In this document: one piece after another, positions 35,637 to 44,717 of the stretch
Layout: the number at the start of each line of letters is the position of its first letter
Position numbering within the stretch: position 1 is the stretch's first letter
Assembly (NCBI RefSeq): GCF_007988825.1
Contig: NZ_BJUW01000007.1
Span: forward strand, 115,755 to 179,754
Direction of reading: 5' to 3'
DNA length: 64,000 nt
Origin: Microbacterium aerolatum
GTDB taxonomy: Bacteria; Actinomycetota; Actinomycetes; Actinomycetales; Microbacteriaceae
Notes under the pieces: generated by a model
Told to the model about the DNA's origin: nothing
Databases searched by the model: none
What the model saw: the letters and a program-made list of their open reading frames with translations, nothing else
Program-made: the position numbers and the translations under genes

Positions 35637-37142
35637 TTACGCGGCGGGCCTGAACCGTTTGGGCGGTGGATCGATCCCACCCCAGGCGTACGTCAACACC
35701 GCTCGCGGTCGCATTACAAACGTCTCCCCCGATGGGTGATGGAGGACGAAGTCTTCCTTCTCGCGGCGGGTGATGCGCCAGCCACCGTGGTGCAGCGTCA
35801 TGTGGTGATATCGGCACAGCAGGATGCCCCGGTCGATATCGGTTCGGCCCTTGTCCCGGTCCCATTCATCGATGTGATGGGCTTCGCAATAGGACGCCGG
35901 CCGATCACACCCTCGCCAGCGGCATCCACCGTCGCGAATCGCGAGCGCGATGCGCTGTTTCGAAGTGAACAGTCGTTGTTCTCGACCGACATCGAGCGGG
36001 TTCCCGCACGAATCGACCGTGACTGTCACAGATCCGGAGTCGCAGATGCGCTGCTCCGCGACGGCGCCGGGCACCGAGACCAGGTAGTCCTCACTGTGGG
36101 CGACGGACGCGGTTTTGCCGTCCGCATCCACGGTCTGCACAAGCCGCACACCTGCTTGACGTGTGCCGAACACGTTCTCTGCATCGGCGAGCGCACCGGC
36201 CCGGATGACGTCCATGATCAGGTCGTACGCGAGCTGGTCGTTGGTACGAGGATCGTCCGTCAGCGCGGCGGCGCGCTCTTTCTCGTCGGCATCCACGAAT
36301 CGTGGACCGCCACGGCGCGGACGCAGAGCGGCGGCCATCACGGTCTCGATGAACAGATCGCCCTCATCATCGAGCGCCATCGACGCACGCTTCTGCCCGT
36401 CCTGCCCGCGGTACGTGCGGAACGAGCGGTTCTCGAAACGCTCGAGATAGCGCGCCTCGGCTCCCTCCGGATCGAGCAGATCGCGAATCGTCCGTGCCTG
36501 CTGCCACAGCTCTTCCACGGTCCGCGCGGCGGCCTCGTCGACCAGCTGTTCGGCGGCCTCCGCCCATGCTGCGCGCGCCTCTTCCCTCGCGCACGCAATT
36601 GCGTCCGCATCCAAAGGGTCGGAGTCGATCTCAGGCAGCTCTCCCAGCCCGCGTCGGATCGCATCGAACTGCGACGAAGTCAGACGGCCATCCCGCAGCG
36701 CGTCACGTAACGGCTGAAACCACGGACTGGGCGTGGGGCGCTCGTCGCTCGCCCCGACATCCTCCGGCTGCGGCGCTGCACCGTCGACAGGCCCCGGCTC
36801 GTCGTCCAGGAGCGCTTCTCCGACTCGCGCCTTCCGATTAGCATCTGCCTTCGTCGACCCCGTGACGTCCTGGATCAACGCCGCCGCCGAACGATGTCCC
36901 CGTGCTGCCGACAGGCCTGAGTGACCGCGCTCACGCTTCGATCGCACATCGATCACGCCCGCCGCCGCCACCTGGATCTGCTCCACTTGCTGCGCCACGG
37001 CGGCGGTCTCTTCAAGAACTTTCACGACGTCGGCATCCGTCATCAGCATCATCGACGCCTGCGCGAAATCGGCATCACCGCCGTCGACGAGCTGCCCACA
37101 CAGGGTGGGGATCAGCGCCGCGACGTCGGTGAAGGTGGCCAT
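35637..37142 (-). CDS. DUF222/HNH endonuclease-signature protein
   Basis: This 501-residue protein has a long helical DUF222 region (about 30-380) and a C-terminal HNH domain: CRWRGCDRPASYCEAHHIDEW, then GILLCRYHHMTLHHGGW. The paired CxxC and HH/H residues are those that bind zinc and the catalytic metal. It belongs to the 13E12-type family present in many copies in actinobacterial genomes. Its role is unsettled; it is not evidence of a restriction system on its own. It stands alone, with a 202-base gap before the epoxide hydrolase. Confidence 0.88.
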   Translation of the reverse strand: MATFTDVAALIPTLCGQLVDGGDADFAQASMMLMTDADVVKVLEETAAVAQQVEQIQVAAAGVIDVRSKRERGHSGLSAARGHRSAAALIQDVTGSTKADANRKARVGEALLDDEPGPVDGAAPQPEDVGASDERPTPSPWFQPLRDALRDGRLTSSQFDAIRRGLGELPEIDSDPLDADAIACAREEARAAWAEAAEQLVDEAAARTVEELWQQARTIRDLLDPEGAEARYLERFENRSFRTYRGQDGQKRASMALDDEGDLFIETVMAAALRPRRGGPRFVDADEKERAAALTDDPRTNDQLAYDLIMDVIRAGALADAENVFGTRQAGVRLVQTVDADGKTASVAHSEDYLVSVPGAVAEQRICDSGSVTVTVDSCGNPLDVGREQRLFTSKQRIALAIRDGGCRWRGCDRPASYCEAHHIDEWDRDKGRTDIDRGILLCRYHHMTLHHGGWRITRREKEDFVLHHPSGETFVMRPRAVLTYAWGGIDPPPKRFRPAA

Positions 37143-37344
37143 AATTCATAGTCCCAGGGGCCACCGACATTGAGGCTTCGAACGGGATGGTGCCCCGTAC
37201 GCACACGACGAGCCGGCGCAGGTGGACGCCGGGCGCTGAGTCTCGGCAGTTCAGGCAGGATGGATGCCGTCGGGCGGTGAATCTCGGCAGCATCCGGCCG
37301 ACGTCCTCGACGATGTCGGCGGCGCGTCATACGCTCGTCATCTC

Positions 37345-38538
37345 ATGAATGATCACGAGATTCAGGCATTCACTGCACACGCACCAGACCGCGACCTCGC
37401 CGACCTTCGCGCGCGACTCGACGCGGCCCGGCTGCCCGAGCCGGAGACCGTCCGCGGGGCCGCCGCCGGGCGCGAGCGCTGGGCACAGGGCGTTCCACTC
37501 GCCGACCTCACCGAGGTCCTGGACTACTGGCGCACCGAGTACGACTGGCGAGCGTTCGAGACGCGCCTCAACGGAATCGGCCAGTTCCGAACGACCATCG
37601 ACGGCCTCGGCATCCACTTCCTGCACCGTCGATCACCGCGTGCGGATGCCACACCGCTGATCCTGACGCACGGCTGGCCGGGCAGCGTCGCCGAGTTCGC
37701 CCATGTCATCGACGACCTCGCTGACCCGCGCGACCCCGCCGCACCTGCGTTTCACGTCGTCGCCCCGTCACTGCCCGGTTTCGGATACAGCGACAAACCG
37801 ACGACCACCGGATGGGGGATCGAAAAGATCGCCGCGACCTGGGTGGAGCTGATGGACCGGCTCGGGTACACCAGGTTCCTCGCCCACGGCGGCGACTGGG
37901 GCGGCGTGATCACCACGATCCTCGGCGGCCGCTACCCCGAGCGGGTCATCGGCATCCACACCACCGTCGCGCAGCCGCCTCCCGGGCTGTCCCCAGATGG
38001 ACTGACAGCAGCAGAACGCGACTGGGTCGACGAGTCCCAAGAATTCTGGAGCCGACGGGCGGCCTACGCGAAGGTACAGGCGGCCAGCCCGCAGACGATC
38101 GGCTACTCACTCGTCGACTCCCCGGCGAGTCTCCTCGCGTGGATCCTCGAGAAGTTCTCAGAATGGACCGACACCGAAGACAGCCCCTTCGAAACGATCT
38201 CCCGCGACAGCATCCTCGACAACGTCACGCTGTATTGGCTGACCCGCAGCGGGGCATCGGCCGCCCGCATCTATTACGAAAGCCACGCCTCGCTGGATCC
38301 CGATCTTCGCGTCGACGTGCCGTCCGCCATCAGCACCTACCCCCGCGACATCGAGAGGTGGCCGCGCCCGTGGGCGCAGGAACGATTCCGGCGCATCGTC
38401 CGCTGGTGCGAGCCCCGCTCCGGAGGGCACTTCCCGTCTCTCGAGGCGCCGGCGTACTTCGTCGACGACGTGCGAGACGGGCTCACATCGGTGCTGGCCG
38501 CGACGGACGCGCCGCGGACTCACCGCGCCGGCGGCTGA
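37345..38538 (+). CDS. Epoxide hydrolase, alpha/beta-hydrolase fold
   Basis: This 397-residue protein begins with the epoxide-hydrolase N-terminal domain (DLADLRARLDAARLPEP... DYWRTEYDWRAFETRLN). The fold then shows the oxyanion HGWPGS, nucleophile loop HGGDWGG with the catalytic Asp, and a final catalytic His in GGHFPSLEAP. A cap domain lies between. It would hydrolyse epoxides to diols; natural substrate unknown. The ATG at 37345 was preferred over an upstream in-frame ATG because family similarity begins there. Its stop is one base from the convergent antiporter. Confidence 0.9.
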   Translation: MNDHEIQAFTAHAPDRDLADLRARLDAARLPEPETVRGAAAGRERWAQGVPLADLTEVLDYWRTEYDWRAFETRLNGIGQFRTTIDGLGIHFLHRRSPRADATPLILTHGWPGSVAEFAHVIDDLADPRDPAAPAFHVVAPSLPGFGYSDKPTTTGWGIEKIAATWVELMDRLGYTRFLAHGGDWGGVITTILGGRYPERVIGIHTTVAQPPPGLSPDGLTAAERDWVDESQEFWSRRAAYAKVQAASPQTIGYSLVDSPASLLAWILEKFSEWTDTEDSPFETISRDSILDNVTLYWLTRSGASAARIYYESHASLDPDLRVDVPSAISTYPRDIERWPRPWAQERFRRIVRWCEPRSGGHFPSLEAPAYFVDDVRDGLTSVLAATDAPRTHRAGG

Positions 38539-38539
38539 C

Positions 38540-40252
38540 CTAAGCCCGCGACTGCGGCCTGGTCGCACCCTTCGTGTCGAGCGCGAGCTCCTCAGCGTCG
38601 ATCGCCGTCATCAGCTCACGCATCAGCTCCTCGTCGAGGTTGTCCGCGTCGCGCTCCGCCAGCAGCACCTCGCGCCTCACATGTAGCCAGCCCTTCGACA
38701 GCGCGACGAGGTCGTCGTACGAGGGTCGCGGCATCGACTCCTCGACCTCCTGAACCCGATCGGTGTCGGTCTCCACCCGCGTCATCCGCATCGTGAACGC
38801 GTCGAAGGCCTTCATCTCCGCCTCCCCGTACTTGGCCGCCCACTGCTCGCGCTGCGCGGCGAGGAACGCCTTTCCTGCCTCTCGGCTGCGTGCGCGCACG
38901 GCAGCGATCGCCTTGGCATCCTCTTCGTGGTCGACGTCACCGGCGACACCGAGCCGCTTGATCAGGACCGGCAGTGTGAGCCCCTGCAGCATCAACGTCG
39001 CGACCGTGACGATGAACGCGACCACGACGATCGCGTGCGACGACCTCACATCGAGCGCCGCCAGGTCCGCCGCGGCGAGCGCCGTCGCCAGCGTCACCAC
39101 ACCGCGCATTCCGGCCCACGAAATGACCGCATTGTCCTTCCAGTCCAGCGCGGGCTCTGTCAGGCGCCTGCGCATCTGCTCCTCGGTGATCGTCTCGCGC
39201 CCGCGCTTCTGCCGACGCGCATCGAACCGCCCGGTTGCGACCATCCGCTCCAGCCGCCGCAGCCGGCTCCGCTCACGCCACCGCGCCCACGCGTGCGCCG
39301 GATAGATGAACAGCGGCCGCACGAACAGGACCGCAAGCAGCACCGCACCCGACAGCAGGAGGATGTGCTCCACCGACTCCGACCCCAGATCGCTGAGCAC
39401 GCGACGGAACTGCAGCCCGATGTACGCGAACACGAAACTTTCCAGCAGCAGGTCCGCCGACAGCCACAGGGGCGCCTCCTGCTGCCTCGTCGTGTAATCG
39501 GTGCGCGGAGCGTTGAAACCCACATACAGCCCCATCGCCACGACCGCGAGCACACCGGATCCGCCCAGGTGCTCAGCGATCGCATACGCGCCGAACGGCA
39601 CCAGCAGCCCGAACGTTCCGATCACCACGGGGTCGGCCACGCGCATCCGCAGTTGGTGCAGGATGATGCCGAACACCAGCCCGACGACCACGCCGACCAC
39701 CACCGCGATCGCGAACTGCCAGATCCCGTCCCAGACCGTGAGCGTGGCGCCCGCGATCACTGCCGCGAAGACCCGATACAGCGTCAGAGAGGTGGCGTCG
39801 TTGATGAGGCTCTCCCCTGACAGCACAGTCATGATCCGCCTCGGCAACCCGAGCTTGCGACCGATCGCGGCAGCTGAGACGGCATCCGGCGGCGCCACGA
39901 TCGCCCCCAGCAGCAGCGCGCCGGGCAGCGTCAGCGACGGCATGATCAGCCACGCCACGAGTCCGACCACGGCGGTCGTGAGCAGCACCAGCCAGATCCC
40001 GAGCCTGCGGATCTGAGGCAGGCTGCGCTTGAACCCGACGAACGAGACATCCAGCGCCGCCGAGTACAGCAGCGGAGGAAGAACCAGATTCAGCAGCAGA
40101 TGCCCGTCGAGATCCATCTCCGGAATGAACGGGAGGAAGGATGCCGCGAGCGCGACGACCGTGACCAGTAGAGGCGCCGGCCACCCTCGCCAACGCGCGA
40201 TCGCCGCCACGATCACAGCACCGACGAGCACGTAGAAGAGGGTGGCGTCCAT
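38540..40252 (-). CDS. Na+/H+ antiporter, CPA1/NhaP type
   Basis: This 570-residue protein has about 12-13 membrane segments in the first 400 residues and a long cytoplasmic C-terminus with coiled regions. Conserved transport residues are in GAIVAPPDAVSAAAIGRKLGLP and GESLINDATSLTLYRVF, the CPA1 ND motif. It would exchange protons for sodium or potassium to control internal pH. Its ATG at 40252 overlaps an unused upstream part of the divergent oxidoreductase frame, leaving a 65-base promoter region. Confidence 0.92.
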   Translation of the reverse strand: MDATLFYVLVGAVIVAAIARWRGWPAPLLVTVVALAASFLPFIPEMDLDGHLLLNLVLPPLLYSAALDVSFVGFKRSLPQIRRLGIWLVLLTTAVVGLVAWLIMPSLTLPGALLLGAIVAPPDAVSAAAIGRKLGLPRRIMTVLSGESLINDATSLTLYRVFAAVIAGATLTVWDGIWQFAIAVVVGVVVGLVFGIILHQLRMRVADPVVIGTFGLLVPFGAYAIAEHLGGSGVLAVVAMGLYVGFNAPRTDYTTRQQEAPLWLSADLLLESFVFAYIGLQFRRVLSDLGSESVEHILLLSGAVLLAVLFVRPLFIYPAHAWARWRERSRLRRLERMVATGRFDARRQKRGRETITEEQMRRRLTEPALDWKDNAVISWAGMRGVVTLATALAAADLAALDVRSSHAIVVVAFIVTVATLMLQGLTLPVLIKRLGVAGDVDHEEDAKAIAAVRARSREAGKAFLAAQREQWAAKYGEAEMKAFDAFTMRMTRVETDTDRVQEVEESMPRPSYDDLVALSKGWLHVRREVLLAERDADNLDEELMRELMTAIDAEELALDTKGATRPQSRA

Positions 40253-40317
40253 TGAAAAAGAATATCTGCGTGCGACGGCCGGGAATGGGCCGGACGCCGG
40301 AGCAGTTGCACCGAGCG

Positions 40318-41364
40318 ATGACTGCTTCAGCCCCCGCCTTGTCCGTGCTCGACCTCGTCCCGGTGCGCACCGGCCAGACCAGCGCCGAGGCCATCGCCGC
40401 CTCCCTGTCGCTCGCCGAGATCGCCGACCGCCTCGGCTACCGCCGCTACTGGTTCGCCGAGCACCACAACATGCCGGCCGTGGCGTCCACCACTCCCCCG
40501 GTGCTGATCGCCGCTGCCGCCTCGCGCACCAAGACGATGCGCCTGGGCTCCGGCGGCGTCATGCTCCCGAACCACGCACCGCTCATCGTCGCCGAGCAGT
40601 TCGCAGCCCTCGAGGCCATCGCGCCCGGCCGCATCGACCTCGGGCTCGGTCGCGCACCCGGCAGCGATCCGGTCATCACGCAACTGCTGCGCGGATCTGG
40701 CACGACGAGCGACGTCGAGCAGTTCCCCCGCCACGTGCAGGACATCTCGCTGCTCCTGGGCGGAGAGGGTGCCACCGTGCGCTTCACCTCCGGCGGAGAG
40801 TACAACGTGCACTCGACGCCCGCAGCGGTCAGCACCCCCGAGGTGTGGCTGCTCGGCTCGAGCGACTACTCGGCGCAGCTCGCGGCATCCCAGGGCCTGC
40901 CGTACGTGTTCGCCAACCACTTCTCCGGCCAGGGACTCGAGCGCGCACTCGACCTGTACCGCACCGGCTACCAGCCGAGCGAGGCGCACCCCGAGCCGCG
41001 CACGTTCCTGACCGTCAACGTCGTCGCGTCCCCGACCGCGGAGGAGGCCGAGGCCCGCGCCCTGCCTCAGTTGCGGATGATGGCGCGCCTGCGCCTGAAC
41101 AAGCCGCTCGTCGCGCTCGAGACCGTCGAGGAGGCGCTGTCCGCGGCATCCGACCCCGCGACAGATCAGGTCGTCGAAGCCGCCCGCTCACGCTGGTTCG
41201 TCGGCACCGGATCGTCCATCGCGACCGAGTTGTGCGAGTTCGCCGCGAAGTTCGGCGTCGACGAGGTCATGCTCTCGCCCGTCGCCGGCGCGTACGAATC
41301 GGAAGCGATGGATGCCGCGACCGGCCGCGCCCAGACCCTGGAGCTCGTCGCCGCCGCGGTCTGA
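40318..41364 (+). CDS. LLM-class flavin-dependent oxidoreductase
   Basis: This 348-residue TIM-barrel protein is of the luciferase-like monooxygenase group: LSVLDLVPVRTGQTSAEAIAASLSLAEIADRLGYRRYWFAEHHNMPAVAST is the usual start, then GVMLPNHAPLIVAEQFAALEAIAPGRIDLGLGRAPGSDP. These parts bind FMN or F420. The ATG at 40318 fits the family start; an ATG 66 bases upstream overlaps the divergent antiporter and has no similarity. Substrate unknown. Confidence 0.88.
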   Translation: MTASAPALSVLDLVPVRTGQTSAEAIAASLSLAEIADRLGYRRYWFAEHHNMPAVASTTPPVLIAAAASRTKTMRLGSGGVMLPNHAPLIVAEQFAALEAIAPGRIDLGLGRAPGSDPVITQLLRGSGTTSDVEQFPRHVQDISLLLGGEGATVRFTSGGEYNVHSTPAAVSTPEVWLLGSSDYSAQLAASQGLPYVFANHFSGQGLERALDLYRTGYQPSEAHPEPRTFLTVNVVASPTAEEAEARALPQLRMMARLRLNKPLVALETVEEALSAASDPATDQVVEAARSRWFVGTGSSIATELCEFAAKFGVDEVMLSPVAGAYESEAMDAATGRAQTLELVAAAV

Positions 41365-41512
41365 GTGCGCCGGAGCCTAGACGGTATGGATTTCGTCGGT
41401 TGTCGTCGCGCATAACCGGCGGGAACCTTCTGGCATCGGATGCCGCGGGCCGGAGGGCTAGCCGGAACGCGCGCTCGCGAGTACGGTCGGCACTGTCGGA
41501 AGGAGTTCGGTC

Positions 41513-41722
41513 ATGAGCACAATCGGCACCCGCGGCCTGTGGGTCGCGCACGGCACGAACGGAGTCGTCGGCAGCATCCGTCACGAGGAGGACGATTACG
41601 TCGTCGTCATGGTCGGAGCGGATGCCGAGACCGGGCGATACCCGAGTCTCGAAGTCGCCAAGGGCGCGCTGTACTCGCATATGCGTCCCGGCAGCTCCTG
41701 GCCGAGATACGAGCAGCACTGA
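41513..41722 (+). CDS. Small conserved-looking protein of unknown function
   Basis: This 69-residue protein reads as a compact beta-rich domain: GTRGLWVAHGTNGVVGSIRHEEDDYVVVMVGADAETGRYPSLEVAKGALYSHM. No signal or membrane segment is visible. AAGGAG lies nine bases before the ATG and TACGGT upstream could be a -10, so it looks genuinely expressed. The overlapping minus-strand frame is a shadow. Function unknown; the pattern suggests a small ligand-binding or partner protein. Confidence 0.65.
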   Translation: MSTIGTRGLWVAHGTNGVVGSIRHEEDDYVVVMVGADAETGRYPSLEVAKGALYSHMRPGSSWPRYEQH

Positions 41723-41773
41723 CGAAGGCTTCGACCCGCTGGCGCGGCGAGACGGTCCGCCCCGGCATCCGCG

Positions 41774-42715
41774 TCAGGCCTCTGGCTCCCCGCTGATGAG
41801 CGCGCGCAGCCAGTCGCGCGCCTCCACGAAGACGTCGTCGGCGTAGCGATCCGGATACTGCACGATCCGGCGATCCGCCCGCGGGTACGACCCCAGGAAC
41901 ACCACGCGCGGGCTGAAGCGGCGGATGCCGAGCAGCGCATCGGCCATCCGCTCGTCCGCCACGTGCCCGTCGGCGTCGATCACGAACCGGTAGCGGCCGA
42001 GGGCGTCGCCGATCGGACGCGACTCGATCAGCGACAGGTTGATGCCGCGCGTCGAGAACTGCTCGAGCATGTCGAGCAGGGCACCGGGATGGTCGTGCGG
42101 CAGCTCGACGATCAGTGAGGTCTTGTCGGCACCGGTCGGGTCCGGCGGCATCGTCGTGCGCGTGACAAGCACGAAGCGGGTGACGGCGGACGTGTTGTCG
42201 CCGATCTCGGATGCCAGGACGTCGACGTCGTAGTGCTGCACGATGTTCGGCGGGGCGATGGCCGCCTGCGCGGGTGATGACCCGTCGAGCACGCCGATGG
42301 CGGATGCCACGTTGCTCGCGGCGGGCACATGCGCGTGGTTCGGCAGGTGCTCGCCCAGCCAGCCGTGGCACTGCGCGTAGGCGACGGGATGCGCGGCGAT
42401 CACCGAGACGTCCTCGAGCTTCGTGCCGTGCGGAGCGACGAGCACGAAGTTCACGCGCACCAGGTACTCGCCGATGATCCGGAGACCGGGCAGAGTGGCC
42501 AGAGCATCCTGCGTCGTCGAGACGCCGCCCTCGATCGAATTCTCGATCGCGATCATGGCTGCGTGGCTGCGCCCCTCGAGGACGTCGGCGAGCGCTTCGC
42601 CGACGTTGTGGACGGGGCGCCAATCCTGGCCGCGGGCCTCGGCGACCTGGTCCAGTGCCGCTTCGGTGAAAGTGCCCGCAGGGCCCAGGTAGCTGTAGGT
42701 GCGCCGTTCAGTCAC
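41774..42715 (-). CDS. pheA: Prephenate dehydratase
   Basis: This 313-residue monofunctional enzyme converts prephenate to phenylpyruvate in phenylalanine synthesis. The catalytic domain starts YLGPAGTFTEAAL and holds the active-site TRF in SAVTRFVLV. The C-terminal ACT domain has GALLDMLEQFSTRGINLSLIESRP, where ESRP binds phenylalanine for feedback control. I favour the GTG at 42715, six bases after AAGGTG; the GTG at 42724 is possible. The long open frame upstream of it is not protein-like. Confidence 0.93.
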   Translation of the reverse strand: MTERRTYSYLGPAGTFTEAALDQVAEARGQDWRPVHNVGEALADVLEGRSHAAMIAIENSIEGGVSTTQDALATLPGLRIIGEYLVRVNFVLVAPHGTKLEDVSVIAAHPVAYAQCHGWLGEHLPNHAHVPAASNVASAIGVLDGSSPAQAAIAPPNIVQHYDVDVLASEIGDNTSAVTRFVLVTRTTMPPDPTGADKTSLIVELPHDHPGALLDMLEQFSTRGINLSLIESRPIGDALGRYRFVIDADGHVADERMADALLGIRRFSPRVVFLGSYPRADRRIVQYPDRYADDVFVEARDWLRALISGEPEA

Positions 42716-42752
42716 GCGTTTCACCTTAGCCCCGCCCGACCTCTCCTTCTCC

Positions 42753-42817
42753 GAGACTGCATTCCGCGGCCGAGATACCGGGAATTCCGGTGCGTCTCGG
42801 CCGCGGGATGCAGTCTC
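42753..42817. repeat. Long hairpin repeat, copy 1 (between divergent pheA and pgm)
   Basis: A 23-base arm at 42753-42775 containing GCATTCCGCGGCCGAGA pairs with 42795-42817 with one mismatch (a G-T wobble), around a 19-base loop that itself holds ACCGGGAATTCCGGT. The same arms occur at 49374-49438. Here the genes on both sides point away, so this copy cannot be a simple terminator. Confidence 0.85.
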
Positions 42818-42883
42818 GCGGGCAGGCGGCGCAGTCTCGCGCGGCAGGATGCGCGTGCAGCCGGATCGGGGCAGACTGTTCAC

Positions 42884-44527
42884 ATGACCAGCCGTGCCGG
42901 CCTCCCCGCGGAGGAATCTGACCTCATCGACGTCGACGCGCTCATCGCCGCGTACTACGACCGGCATCCGGACCCCTCCGACCCGGCCCAGCGCGTCGTG
43001 TTCGGCACGAGTGGCCACCGCGGCTCGTCGCTGACGGGCAGCTTCAACGAGAACCACATCCTCGCCACGACGCAGGCGATCGTCGACTACCGCCGCTCGC
43101 AGGGGATCACCGGACCGCTGTTCCTCGGCCGCGACACGCACACCCTCTCACTGCCGGCAGAGCGCAGCGCGATCGAGGTGCTCGTCGCGAACGGTGTCGA
43201 CATCCGCGTCGATTCCCGCGACTCGTGGGTGCCGACCCCCGCGCTCAGCCACGCCATCCTCACCCACAATCGCGACCTCGCCGCGGGTGCCGCGGGCCGC
43301 GCGGACGGCATCGTCGTGACCCCCTCCCACAACCCGCCCCGCGACGGCGGCTTCAAGTACAACCCGCCGCACGGCGGCCCTGCCGATACCGACGCCACCG
43401 GCTGGATCGCCGCCCGCGCCAACGAACTCATCGAGGCGGACATGACCGGTGTGAAGGCGCAGAGTTTCGCCGACATCGACTGGGACGCGCTGCCGAGCTA
43501 CGACTTCCGCGACGCCTACGTGCGCGATCTGCCCTCGATCATCGATGTGGATGCCATCAAGAAGGCCGGCGTCCGCATCGGCGCCGATCCCCTCGGCGGG
43601 GCATCGGTCGACTACTGGGCCCTCATCAAGGAGATGCACGGGCTCGAGCTGACCGTCGTGAACCCCGAGGTCGACCCGACCTGGCGCTTCATGACGCTCG
43701 ACTGGGACGAGAAGATCCGCATGGACCCGTCGTCGCCGTCCGCGATGGCCTCGCTGGTCGCTAAGAAGGGCGACTTCGACGTCCTCACCGGAAACGACGC
43801 GGATGCCGACCGGCACGGCATCGTCACCCCGGATGCCGGCCTCATGAACCCCAACCACTACCTCGCCGTCGCGATCGATTACCTGTTCTCGCACCGCGCG
43901 GAGTGGCCGAGAGATGCCGCGATCGGCAAGACCCTCGTCTCGTCGATGATCATCGACCGGGTCGCGGAGTCGCTCGGACGCCGCCTGCTGGAGGTTCCGG
44001 TCGGATTCAAGTGGTTCGTGCCCGGTCTGCTCGACGGTTCTGTGGCGTTCGGTGGCGAGGAGTCAGCCGGAGCGTCGTTCCTGCGCCGCGACGGCAGCGC
44101 GTGGACGACCGACAAGGACGGCATCCTGCTGTGCCTGCTCGCCGCCGAAATCATCGCCGTCACCGGCAAGTCGCCGTCGGAACGCTATGCCGAGCTCGAG
44201 CAGGCGTTCGGCGCATCCGCGTACCAGCGGGTCGACGCGCCAGCGAGCCCCGAGCAGAAGGCGACGCTGTCGCGTCTCGCTCCGGATGCCGTCACCGCCA
44301 CGACCCTGGCCGGCGAGGACATCACCGCCAAGCTGTCGCACGCCCCGGGCAACGGCGCCGCGATCGGCGGGCTGAAGGTGCAGACCGAGCACGCCTGGTT
44401 CGCCGCGCGCCCGTCGGGCACGGAGGACGTCTACAAGCTGTACGCGGAGAGCCTAAAGGGACCCGAGCACCTCGCCGAGGTGCAGGAGGAGGCCCGCGCC
44501 GTGGTCACCGCGGCGCTGGAGGCCTGA
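42884..44527 (+). CDS. pgm: Alpha-D-glucose phosphate-specific phosphoglucomutase
   Basis: This 547-residue enzyme interconverts glucose 1- and 6-phosphate. The active serine is in VVTPSHNPPRDGGFKYNPPHGG, the metal loop is GNDADADRHGIV, the sugar loop GGEESAG, and the phosphate loop RPSGTED. Length and the FGTSGHRGSS start match the E. coli Pgm class. CAGACT sits six bases before the ATG, again a leaderless-type start. It links glycolysis with the galactose genes downstream. Confidence 0.96.
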   Translation: MTSRAGLPAEESDLIDVDALIAAYYDRHPDPSDPAQRVVFGTSGHRGSSLTGSFNENHILATTQAIVDYRRSQGITGPLFLGRDTHTLSLPAERSAIEVLVANGVDIRVDSRDSWVPTPALSHAILTHNRDLAAGAAGRADGIVVTPSHNPPRDGGFKYNPPHGGPADTDATGWIAARANELIEADMTGVKAQSFADIDWDALPSYDFRDAYVRDLPSIIDVDAIKKAGVRIGADPLGGASVDYWALIKEMHGLELTVVNPEVDPTWRFMTLDWDEKIRMDPSSPSAMASLVAKKGDFDVLTGNDADADRHGIVTPDAGLMNPNHYLAVAIDYLFSHRAEWPRDAAIGKTLVSSMIIDRVAESLGRRLLEVPVGFKWFVPGLLDGSVAFGGEESAGASFLRRDGSAWTTDKDGILLCLLAAEIIAVTGKSPSERYAELEQAFGASAYQRVDAPASPEQKATLSRLAPDAVTATTLAGEDITAKLSHAPGNGAAIGGLKVQTEHAWFAARPSGTEDVYKLYAESLKGPEHLAEVQEEARAVVTAALEA

Positions 44528-44717
44528 GCGGAGGGGAAGAGGCTTGGACTCGCCTGCGGCTCGCTCACCCCGTTTCGGCTCACGCCCGCGTGGGGATCAG
44601 TCGCCGGGCGTTGAGCGAAGCGGCCGCAGGCCGCGCAGACGAAACGGGCTGAGCGCAGTCGCGCAGCGACGAAGTCGAAGCCTCTGCTCTTGCCCCGAAG
44701 GCTTCGACTCGTCCGAC
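44528..44717. repeat. Dispersed repeat, copy 3
   Basis: The gap between convergent pgm and the glycerate kinase contains a rightward unit (GGACTCGCCTGCGGCTCGCT... CCCGTTTCGGCTC) and a leftward unit (CGTTGAGCGAAGCGGCCGC ... GACGAAACGGGCTGAGCGC ... AAGTCGAAGCCTC). Outer ends GAGGCTTGGACTCG and GAAGTCGAAGCCTC are inverted. No gene is seen. Confidence 0.75.

Noticed and set aside
35637..37142. HNH protein as part of a restriction or mobile element
   Set aside because: DUF222/HNH proteins are common solitary genes in actinobacteria; there are no flanking repeats, methylase or transposase next to it.
42725..43141. N-terminal extension of pheA
   Set aside because: The upstream open frame lies in the hairpin repeat and inside pgm; similarity to prephenate dehydratase starts at about 42715.
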